DNA of 64,000 nt from contig WTXG01000001.1 of assembly GCA_022496185.1 (NCBI GenBank), forward strand, positions 2,232,001 through 2,296,000. Direction: 5' to 3'. Of this stretch, positions 56,201-64,000 are shown piece by piece; position 1 is the stretch's first letter; every line of letters starts with the position of its first letter. A model generated the notes under the pieces. It worked only from the letters and a program-made list of their open reading frames with translations, searched no databases and was not told the origin of the DNA. Both the position numbers and the translations under genes were made by a program. This DNA comes from Multifurca ochricompacta. Its lineage: Eukaryota > Basidiomycota > Agaricomycetes > Russulales > Russulaceae.

Positions 56201-57850
56201 GGCCCTTCCATTCTGTTGTGGACTATATGGCATCGTGAGTTTATGCTCTATGCCAAAATCTTCAAGTGTTGCTTTCAGTGCCTTGTTCACATACTCGCCA
56301 CCATGATCTGTATGAAGACACTTGATTTTATGATTAAATTTGTTTTCAAGTAATGTCTTCAGTTTATTAAAAACTGGTGTAAACAGATCTTTTGACTTCA
56401 TTGGAACAATTAAAGCGTATCTGCTAAAGTTGTCCAAGAAGGTGGCAAAGTATAGATTCCCTTGTATTGAACTGCACTGCAAGGGACCTACAAGATCACT
56501 ATGAAGGATCTCAAGGGGGGCTGATGCTCGCTTTGAAGATGGGGGAAATGGAAGATGATGGGACTTGCCCATTTCACAGCCATAACATGGCTTGTCTTCC
56601 ACTTGGCTATTATTAATTTTGAGGCCTTTAACCACCTCAGGAGCATATCTCTTTAGGGCTTCTTTAGACATGTGGCCCATTCTCTGATGCCAGATTTCTA
56701 GTGAGGCAGATGCAGATGTATGGATACTGTTTAGGACGTGTTTGCCTAGTACCCAATACAATTTGCCAAACTTCCATGCTTCTGCTATTATATTATCGCC
56801 ATATTTAATTGTTGCCTTCTTATTATCAAAGAATACAGTTGCCCCTTTTTCTACTAGGGCACTGGCAGAGAGTATTTTATGTCCTCCAGGCATATGGAGC
56901 ACATTGCTCAATTCCAAGTCAAAACCTTGATCCGTCCTGATGATCACAGTGCCAACTCCATTTGTTTTGACTATGGAGTTGTCTCCTAGTGATACTTCAT
57001 GGGTGGTGTTGACTTTATACGTATCAAAATCTTCAAGGTTTGGACTAAAATGGGCTGTTGCTCCACTATCAAGCATCCAGTAATCTGAATTGTCATCCAG
57101 ATTATAGATGTGAACATAAAGGCGAATGCGAGGTGCATCATGCACCTCCTCTATTTTGCCACTACCATTAACTACAGTGGCTATAGTGTTTACATGTTGG
57201 GCCTCAGCCCTCTTCTTGTTCCCTGCCTTGCCCTTTTTGGCATTCTCCAGGTCCTTCTTCTTCTTTGCGCAAGCATTGGACTTGTGTCCAGGCTTTTGAC
57301 AATAGAAGCAGACCACCCCTTGTGAACCAGGGGCAGCAGTGGGAAGTGGTGATAAATTTGTATTTTTTGGTTTTGATTTGACAGGTGCAGCCTTTGACAG
57401 GACTGCACTACCACTTCCCAATGGACCAGCCAGACGACTCTCCTCATTTAGGAACCTCTGCACAAGGTCCTGAGGAGAAAGTCGCTCCGGATCGCCAGAG
57501 GCTAGTATGGAGCCAGCTATGGTGCTGTAGGAGTCAGGGAGAGCTTTTAACAAGATAAAGCTCATCTGGAGATCATTGACCTCCATCCTGTTCTCCCTAA
57601 GGGTACTCCTGGCATCCAGGACCTTTTGCAATTGGGTCCTGAAAGACTGTCCTTCATCCAGACGGAAGGACACCAGGGCAAGCCACAAATTATACGTGGC
57701 CATGCTCCCTACAGCACCATAAAGCCATTCCAACTTACTATACTTCTCAAAAAGAGAAGGATAGTCGGCATCAGAGGTTACTTGAGAGTAAACCTCCTGG
57801 GTTACATTAAGATAGAGTAGCCCAATTAGCATTTCCTCTTCTCCCATCCA
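53230..57850 (-). pseudogene. copia gag-pol, broken by stops, a frameshift and two insertions
   Basis: From high to low coordinates: gag (EWLYGAVGSMATYNLWLALV) with a zinc knuckle CFYCQKPGHKSNAC (about 57260-57310), protease (WMLDSGATAHFSP), integrase with its HHCC region (HQRMGHMSKEALKRYAPE, CYGCEMGKSHH) and catalytic blocks LHSDLVGPL and HTDHGGEYVNKAL with PYSPQQNGRAERFNRTIM, then RT up to EIHQM at 54970. After the solo LTR, RT resumes with DVKSAFLHGDLDEEIYMEQP and carries LYVDDITILG (about 54190-54220). A frame change near 53597 separates SWCSRKQ from TVAQSTTEAKYMSLAEA of RNase H, and two in-frame TGA codons follow (after NPVTGR and after HQIDLV). It is a dead copy, though the long integrase frame is still open. 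Confidence 0.92.
54472..54964 (-). mobile_element. solo LTR inside the copia RT, 493 bp
   Basis: Flanked by a perfect 5-bp duplication CATCT (54467-54471 and 54965-54969). Termini TG...CA. The duplication falls exactly at the codons for Gln-Met-Asp of the host RT, and removing the LTR plus one CATCT restores EIHQM-DVKSAF. Same family and same orientation as the host 3' LTR, with many point differences. It retains the same hairpin (54649-54662 with 54673-54686). Confidence 0.95.
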
Positions 57851-58444
57851 TGTTACGACCCCTGCCTAGCAACCCACTTTTCTTTATGATCCCCAGTAAC
57901 GACCCTACCCGTCCCCCTACCTTACACTTCTTGATCACATCCCCTTCCTGGGACCCGTCACATGCCCTGCTTCCATCCCCGTGATCGGCTTTGTCTTTGC
58001 TTATGTCGCTTTGCTCATGATTGGCCTCTTATCTGTTATCTTTTATCTCTTATCTTTACGACTGGACACTTACTTAATTCCCTATCAGAAGCTAGGCTTT
58101 ACACCCTCTGCTTTCGAATATTTGGGCCCACATGACTCTGCATTATCTTATCTTTAGATGCTCATTCGATTACGTATATAAGTCCACTGTAACTACATTG
58201 TAGACCTCAGACTCGACTTATTGAATACATTGGTGCTTGTCTTCTGGACTTCCCTTTGAAAGCTTTGACTTGACCATCTCACCAAGTACTTCTGGTACTT
58301 TCCGCTCAACATTGTCTTAGAGTACAGCCTCTTAGACTTTGACTCTTCCATAACGCACTCCAAGGAGCCCTATTGGCCCCTTACCTGATAACGAACGAAC
58401 ACTGTCACACAAGTCGTGTGGAACATCCCGCACTGGACGTAACA
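57851..58444 (+). repeat. gypsy 5' LTR, 594 bp
   Basis: Starts TGTTACG and ends CGTAACA, a 7-bp terminal inverted pair. A TATA motif (TACGTATATAAGTCC) is near 58169-58183. The primer-binding site would lie just after 58444 (TCAAGTCGAGTC); I cannot match it to a particular tRNA. Confidence 0.85.
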
Positions 58445-58466
58445 TCAAGTCGAGTCTCCTCCCAAT

Positions 58467-59978
58467 GTGGCTTCATCCAGCTGCAGTCAGACCCTGTTCA
58501 AAGAAGAGCTCATCGAATGCAGAGACGAGAATAATCTTTCACAACAGACACTTGGCTCTGCCGTCTGGAAAGACTTTGAAACCAAGTTTGGATACTACGT
58601 CTATCACAACGGAAGATACCAACCGGTAGAATACGATGACGAAAAGAGAGTTTGGTATCATATCCGATACTTGGATAGCAGACACTCATGGGTTACTACT
58701 GCTCCCGCTCCACCAGAATTCAGTCTCGGACTGTGGAGAGAGAACCCGCCCACGATCATCACCGACTCAGAACCAGAAGAATATGTTGAAGAAAATAGTG
58801 AAGACGCACCAGTATTAGCATTGCCTACACCCCTGGTTGCACTGGCAGTTGTCACGATCAGAGCCCCTGCTTTGACAACTCCTCAGATATCGATACAAAC
58901 CTCAGACACTGTTACCCCATTCCACCAGAACATGTCCACCATCACTGCCCAACTCCCTGACCCTGTTCCTCCTCCCCCACCCCCCGTTGTCCCAAACATC
59001 CCTCCTCCATCGGGACGTCTTTCGGGGATCTTGCCCCAGACCTTCACGGGAGATCGCTCCCAAAGTAAGAAGTTCATGCTGGAGTTCACCACATTTAAGA
59101 ACTTCAACCACGATGTTGCCCAAATCGTCAACCCCTTCCAGCGCGCCAACCTCTTCCTCTCTCTCATCAGGGGTGACGCCGTCGACGATTGGACAATGGA
59201 ACAGCTCGAGTGGTTGAACGAGCAGGTGGAAAGTGGCCACCGTACTACCAGTGAAGGCCTCTGGGAGACCATAGCCCAGAGATTCAAAGACGCCTTTACT
59301 GATGGACAGGCAAAACAGAAAGCAGCCAGGGAATTGAAGTCCCTGCGAATGGAAAAGGGAGAACTCGACGCCTATGTGGCAAAATTCCGGAGCCTGGCGA
59401 ATCAGGCAGGCTATGATACAGATGAAGAAGCAACCTTGGATCTCTTTTCCCAAGGACTGCCAAACCTGCTTGTTAAAAACATCATTCAGTTTCATCACCC
59501 TCATGACTGGGACAAGTGGGTTGATGCTGCTCAACAACAGCAGCAGGACTATCTCGACTTCCAAACACGATTTGGAGTCGACACCAAGAAAGGAAAGACT
59601 TGAGAACAATGGAAGGCCGCGTTTGGAGTCAAACCAGCGCACGCTACTCAGAGGGACCCCAATGCTATGGATACCTCAGCAGACAGAGTCAGGGCAAGAG
59701 CTACACTCACAGAAGACAAACAGCAGACATTGATGAAAGAAGGATGGTGTTTCCGCTGTAAAGGGCAGGGGCATATGTCCCAGGACTGTCCGAAGAAGGG
59801 AGTACGAGTTGCAGTGGCAAATGCTACACCGACAGCCCCCATCAACAATAACCCACCGGCTGTAGACAAGTGGACCAAGGAAGAAAAGGCCCAAGACATA
59901 TGGGCCAACATGATGAAGGAAAGTGAGGAAGTACGAGCCATCCTTGTGGAGAAGGCATTTGCGAAGAAGGATTTTTGA
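58467..59978 (+). pseudogene. gypsy gag with zinc knuckle, split by a TGA
   Basis: No ATG is in frame at the front; the frame opens with GTG codon 58467 (VASSSCSQTLFK). The capsid-like core reads ILPQTFTGDRSQSKKFMLEF and IRGDAVDDWTMEQLEWLNEQ. It ends at TGA 59601-59603, but the same frame continues EQWKAAFGVKPAHATQRDPN and reaches a CCHC knuckle CFRCKGQGHMSQDC (59749-59790), then stops at 59978. The TGA thus splits capsid from nucleocapsid. It could be decay or a readthrough site; decay is more likely given the other stops. Confidence 0.8.
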
Positions 59979-60090
59979 TAAGCTCTACCCCATTGGCCTG
60001 GGCAAGAGCACTCCATGTTACCTCTGTGTATACTAGTCGATTCAAATCATTAAAAATACCAGTTCATTTTGAGACGACACAGAGGACGGC

Positions 60091-60351
60091 TGACTGAGAC
60101 ATCTTAGTGGACTCTGGAGCCACAGACAACTTTATCAGTCCAAGAATGATTAAAACCTTGGGGCTGGGGATGCAGGCTCTTCCCCAAGAGAAAAACATCT
60201 GGAATATTGATGGAACTGCCAACTGTGCTGGAAAGATCACACATTATACTGACCTAAACGTCCAAGTCGGGGAAATAACAAAAGTCATTCGCTTTCTGAT
60301 TACCGACTTAGGGGACAAAGACCTTATTTTGGGGTATCCATGGCTTGCTGC
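60091..60351 (+). pseudogene. gypsy retropepsin-like protease, 3' part displaced by an insertion
   Basis: The catalytic motif ILVDSGATDNFIS lies at about 60103-60141, followed by MIKTLGLGMQALP, YTDLNVQVGE and the flap-side LGDKDLILGYPWLAA. A TGA sits just before the protease (60096-60098). The frame is cut after LAA by the 60352-62856 insertion; the continuation (AFKPRINWADATMD) resumes at 62858. Confidence 0.85.
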
Positions 60352-61489
60352 TGTCATGAACTGACACCCTAGAAAACCTCCTGACCCCCCAGAAATCCTC
60401 AGACGCTCCCAGAAACCTTGTAAAACCCTCAGAGACGAAGATAACCCTAGATTAAGACCAGAGAAGGGCCGGTCCGGACCAGGGCCGGACTCCTGCCAAA
60501 TTGGAGACCTGTGGGAAGAGTACTAACAGAACCCCACAATGCCTAAACAGCAGTCCACAAACTGTGGACTGTGGACTGCGGATTTCTAAGCCCAAAAGTG
60601 GGGCTATTCTCATTGGTGGATCAGTAGGGAGTTAAAGTGAAGTTAACCTCCCCTAAAGTGGTGCACAGACCAAAGTCCCGGTTGTAATTACGTATATAAA
60701 CCCTTTGGGAATAGAATGGACAGCTCCAGACTGTCTGTAACGCTCAGCGGGGCGTTGCTGTGCAACGTGCACCGGTCGGCGCGAGTCCACTGACATTAAT
60801 CTGGCACTAGTCAGCCACATCCGCGGCACCCGACACTGTGGGTCCGGGATCTACAACAAGCCTGGCTCAACAGGGCCAGGCTCTTAGCTTCAGGGTGGAT
60901 AGGAAGTTGTGCTATAACCAAGCACAGAGAAAGATGGGAAGAGTCAGCCAAAGGGAGCTAATCCCCTAAGGCTGTTGAGTGGGAATCAGACTCAGCTGCA
61001 GTGCCAGAAGCACGTCAAGCAAACTGAGCTCAAGGGAAGTGGCAGAGGGGTTCAAAAGGAAGGGTACACACCCATTGCCAGAGGCAATGGGGGTCCCTGC
61101 AGGGATCTCAAGGACGCAAAAAAGGGGGAAAAGGCTTCTGATGTATTGGGGTCTAAGATCTCTAGGCTGAAGGCCCAAGAGGTCAAATCTAGGGATGTAC
61201 AAACTGTCTACAGGGTCTTATATACTGTATGGGGGTCTGGTTTGTAGCTAATCAGGAACAGGGTCAGAGTCCTTATCATCCAATAGCAGATAAGATGTCA
61301 AATATAGTCCATGATAAGGATAAGCCTTATCAGAAGCATAATCATGTGGGGCAGCCCCACAGGAGTCATATCAGTGTGGGAGGATTCCCACCAGGGTCAG
61401 GGGCAAATGGGGAAATGACAGGTCCCACAGGAGTCAGATCAGTGTGGGAATACTCCCACAGGAATCAGAGAAGAGGGTCAAGTGACTGA

Positions 61490-61640
61490 TGGGTCAGATG
61501 ATCTAAGGGGTCATGATCAAAGCCCAAGGTCACATGGTCAAAGGGGGTCACATGGTCTGAGGTCATGTGGTCAAGGGTCACATGACAGGTCATGGCTTTG
61601 AGTCCATGTCATGTGCCTATAGGTCATGTGGTCTGGAGGG
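61490..61640. repeat. degenerate GGTCACATG/GGTCATGTG minisatellite
   Basis: The 9-mers GGTCACATG and GGTCATGTG recur about seven times within this stretch, in direct and complement-like forms. It lies inside the non-coding insertion and grades into longer AGGCATCAG/GCCAAGG repeats near 61800-61960. Confidence 0.75.
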
Positions 61641-62180
61641 GTAAATGCAAGCCAAGGTCGTCTTGTGTGCAGAGTCAGGTTTGGCAGGGACAATGTCAGA
61701 GATCCCATGGGTGTCAGCCACAGGGACAGGGTACAGATGCTGGCCAAGACAGAGGCCAAGCATCAGGGGAAAGGGGAATGCAGCCATCAGCACAGTAGCT
61801 GAACTAGTAGTGAGTCAGGTGCAGGTGTCAAGGGCAAGGGGTCCTGAGAGCGTCATGTCACAGGCATCAGGGTGGGGTCCTGGGCATATAAGCCACAGGC
61901 ATCAGGCAAGGTCCCAAGGCAGCAAGCCAAGGGCATCAGGGATCAGGGGCCAAAGAGGGCAGGAGACAGTGGTTTAGTGAAGGGGAAAGGTCAAGGGTGG
62001 TGTAAGGGAGCTGGCTCAGTGTGAGGAAGGGAAAAGAGTGGGGTTGTAACACTGTCCACTTGTGATCCGGTTCCTGATTACCTAGGAGATTAGCCCCACC
62101 TTGTGGAAGGCTTCTCATCCCTTGCCCTTGAGCTGTTCGCTTCGTCTCTCGTGCACTTTCACCCTCACTCTCACCTTTTT

Positions 62181-62783
62181 TGTTACGCTCAGAGGGGCGT
62201 ACGCGGTCGAGTGCGGGCGGCTAGGTCACAGAGACAAGGTCGGGACGATCTTGGGTCGATGCAGAAGACAATAAGTCCGACGCAGGGTCTACCAGAGTCA
62301 CAGGCTCAGTGTACAAGTCACAGAGGACGAGTACCAAAGGGACAAGTTCGGGTGGTGAGACGCAAGGAAGGAAGTTAAGGGTCCACAAGGCTACTGATTG
62401 TCACAGGAGCTCAAGATGGGGAACATCTGAGCGAGACTAGCTAGGGTATATATACATGCTGGTACTAGCTTAGTCATCCGTTCTTATCATGCTTATCTAG
62501 ACGCTTGTGGTTCTGGACGTGTGACTATGGAACCTTCCATCAGAACCAGTGCCACTGTCTTCCCACGTCAACTAAGGTTCAGGGTCCTTCTGTACACAAG
62601 GCATCAAACCTTACTGTCACGTGATCTGCTTCTGTACCTCATGCCGTATCTGTCTTCTGGACTTCGGCGTGGGACATCATGACTAAGCCGGCGATGTCCT
62701 TGCGGACCCCGCGCGGCTACTGTCACTGCTTGTGTGTCCCCCACGTCTTGCCGTCTGTTTGGTACGCTGGGTAGTTCGTAACA
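62181..62783. mobile_element. solo LTR, 603 bp, nested within the insertion
   Basis: Starts TGTTACGCTCAG and ends GTTCGTAACA. Flanked by TTTTT on both sides (62176-62180 and 62784-62788). A TATATATA motif lies near 62448-62455. The surrounding sequence joins cleanly when it is removed. Its first bases resemble an internal sequence of the host insertion (TGTAACGCTCAGCGGGGCG at 60738). Confidence 0.85.
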
Positions 62784-62856
62784 TTTTTGCCCACTTCTAA
62801 ATCCCTTCCCCTCGCATACAACCCACTGTCCAGGCAGTCGACAGTGAGTTGTAACA

Positions 62857-63690
62857 GCTGCATTCAAACCACGGATCAATTGGGCCGATGCGACAATGGA
62901 TAAAGATTCATACCCCACCATCATTACATCAACCGGCTACAATTATGCAGTCAGATGTTGGACGGCGAAAGTTGCAGATGCCAGCGAAGAAGACCTAGGT
63001 CGCTGTTATGCCATGAAGGCTTCAGAATTAGCCCAGAAGGCGATACAGGGGCAGACAGAGAAGACTTATGATGACATAGTACCGCATGCCTACCACTGAC
63101 ATTGGAGGGTATTCTCAGAAGAAGAGTCACAGCGATTTCCACCCTCTTGACCCTGGGATCACGCCATAGACCTGCTCCCCGACACGCCGGCAGCAATCGA
63201 TTGCAAAATCTATCCATTATCCCAGTCCAAGCAGGTGGCATTGACAGAGTTCCTCGAAGAACACTTGGCAAAAGGATACATTTGCCCATCCAAGTCGCAG
63301 TACGCCTCGCCCTTCTTCTTCATCAAGAAGAAGGACGGTAAGCTGCGGCCAGTCCAGGATTATCAACGAATTAATGCTCATACCATGAAAAATGCCTACC
63401 CCCTGCCACTCATCTCCAAACTCATAGACACCATGAGGGATAAGTCCCTCTTCTCAAAGATGGACGTGTGGTGGGGATACAATAACGTCAGGATCAAGGA
63501 GGGTGATCAGTGTAAAGCGGCATTCAAAACAAATCAAGGATTGTTTGAACTGAATGTCATGTTTTTTGGCCTTACAAACTCACCAGCGACGTTCCAAGCC
63601 ATGATGAACCACATCTTCTGTGATCTCATTCTTACTGGAGAAGTAGTGGTCTATATGGACGACATATTGGTGGCCACCCCAGACAACCTA
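62857..63690 (+). pseudogene. gypsy reverse transcriptase (N-terminal half)
   Basis: Resumes after the insertion with AFKPRINWADATMDKDSYP and a linker ending in HAYH. A TGA at 63098-63100 interrupts HWRVFSEEESQRFPPSRPWD. The RT proper starts near 63200 ([40 protein letters not shown]) with motifs [53 protein letters not shown] and the catalytic [13 protein letters not shown] (63649-63687). It is truncated after DNL by another insertion at 63691. Confidence 0.9.
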
Positions 63691-64000
63691 TGTTACGACC
63701 CTACTCTTTTCCTAACCCTGTACACCATGCCTGATTCCTTGCACTATCCTTGATCTCCTCCTTCTCTGGACCACTCTTTGATGCCCTTGGCCTGTTGCCT
63801 TGGGACCTTCCTTGATGCCTGTGGCCTGTGTGCCCAGGACCTTACCCTGATGCCTATGACCTGTTGCTCATAGGACCTACCTCCCTTGCCACCATTTACA
63901 CCTAACCTGCCAGTAGTTCTGCTACTTCACTGTTGGATGTACACCACCCCTCCTTGCTGCTTTGGCCTATGCCTTGGCCAATGCCTCTGACCCTGTCCCT
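63691..64000. mobile_element. start of another LTR-like insertion in the gypsy RT (runs off the window)
   Basis: Begins TGTTACGACCC, the same first 11 bases as the gypsy LTR at 57851, but then diverges. The position inside the RT frame, and non-coding Cys/Leu-rich repeats after it, support an inserted LTR. Its right end and target duplication are outside the window. Confidence 0.65.
63776..63892. repeat. degenerate tandem repeat, about 37-bp unit, three copies
   Basis: Three consecutive units open with GATGCC, then (T/C)(T/A)(T/G)(G/A)(C/G)CCTGT and end with GGACCT. They lie within the LTR-like end sequence. Confidence 0.7.

Larger units (their letters stand above)
52433..57850 (-). mobile_element. 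Ty1/copia LTR retrotransposon (3' LTR to gag; 5' end beyond the gypsy insertion)
   Basis: Minus-strand element. Its 3' LTR (52433-52941) is preceded on the coding strand by a purine tract (ATGGAGGGA, a polypurine-tract candidate). The pol reads towards lower coordinates with the copia order protease, integrase, RT, RNase H. The internal region is cut at 54472-54964 by a solo LTR of the same family and at 57851 by a gypsy element, so the 5' LTR is outside the window. The 5 bp next to the 3' LTR on the outside is TGCCT. Confidence 0.9.
60352..62856. mobile_element. 2.5-kb non-coding LTR-type insertion with 5-bp target duplication
   Basis: Flanked by GCTGC on both sides (60347-60351 and 62857-62861), with TG at the left end (TGTCATGAAC) and CA at the right (GAGTTGTAACA). 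Removing it and one GCTGC restores the gypsy reading GYPWLAAFKPRINWAD. It has a TATA motif (TACGTATATAAACC, near 60688-60701). No gag or pol motif is present. Excluding the nested LTR at 62181, it is about 1.9 kb. It may be one very long solo LTR or a non-autonomous LTR element. Confidence 0.8.
57851..63690 (+). mobile_element. Ty3/gypsy LTR retrotransposon, nested in copia gag and itself interrupted twice
   Basis: Plus-strand element with 5' LTR, gag, zinc knuckle, protease and RT in gypsy order. It begins TGTTACGACC directly after copia gag sequence (ATCCA at the junction). The protease/RT linker is interrupted at 60352-62856 and the RT at 63691. The remaining pol (RNase H, integrase, 3' LTR) is beyond the window. 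Several in-frame TGA codons mark it as decayed. Confidence 0.88.

Noticed and set aside
1..64000. tRNA genes
   Set aside because: I scanned for T-loop (GGTTCRANTCC-like) motifs with matching acceptor stems and found none that fold; short matches such as near 10895 and 35897 lack the rest. A tRNAscan run would be decisive.

Overview
This is a window of a basidiomycete nuclear genome, most likely an agaricomycete. The evidence is the dense set of genes split by short GT-AG introns (about 50-80 bp), the fungal protein families (SHO1 osmosensor, Zn2Cys6 regulator, SIN3 with PAH repeats, a large DUF221 channel), agaricomycete-type F-box/LRR and DUF6534-like remnants, and LTR retrotransposons. I cannot name the species. 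I found no bacterial operons, CRISPR arrays, rRNA or tRNA genes. Exon borders were read by eye, so gene ends carry more certainty than each splice site.

Region 1 (1-25,600) is a euchromatic gene block. In order: SIN3 co-repressor (minus, runs off the left edge), a CutC copper-homeostasis gene (plus, with an apparent 1-bp frameshift), a Ser-rich unknown (minus), SHO1 (plus), an RNF10/Mag2-type RING E3 ligase (minus), a WBP11-like splicing factor (plus) sharing a 63-bp intergenic promoter with the RING gene, an F-box protein (minus, apparently frameshifted by a 5-bp tandem duplication), the SNARE regulator SLY1 (minus), a small MGC-start protein, a large DUF221/CSC1-like channel and a short membrane protein.

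Region 2 (25,600-37,100) is gene-poor: microsatellites, a two-exon unknown, an acid sphingomyelinase-type secreted phosphoesterase (29,345-32,625), and about 4 kb of decayed minus-strand fragments including an F-box/LRR pseudogene and a DUF6534-like membrane fragment.

Region 3 (37,100-50,040) is again dense: a CDK-like kinase and an ankyrin protein diverging from a 191-bp promoter, histidyl-tRNA synthetase with two start codons suited to mitochondrial and cytosolic forms, an EPT1/CPT1-type phosphotransferase, a Zn2Cys6 transcription factor, a 51-codon ORF and a DUF2235 hydrolase.

Region 4 (50,622-64,000) is a transposon nest. A 915-bp Tc1/mariner-like element (TA duplication) lies beside an inverted copy of its own interior, making a roughly 550-bp-arm inverted repeat. 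The inverted copy is cut by a Ty1/copia element (minus strand). The copia pol is split by a solo LTR of its own family (5-bp duplication CATCT). Its gag is cut by a Ty3/gypsy element. The gypsy protease/RT linker is cut by a 2.5-kb non-coding LTR-type insertion (duplication GCTGC), which itself holds a 603-bp solo LTR (duplication TTTTT). The gypsy RT is cut by one more LTR-like sequence running off the window. The left 2 kb of the nest contains no CpG at all, which suggests methylation-driven decay.
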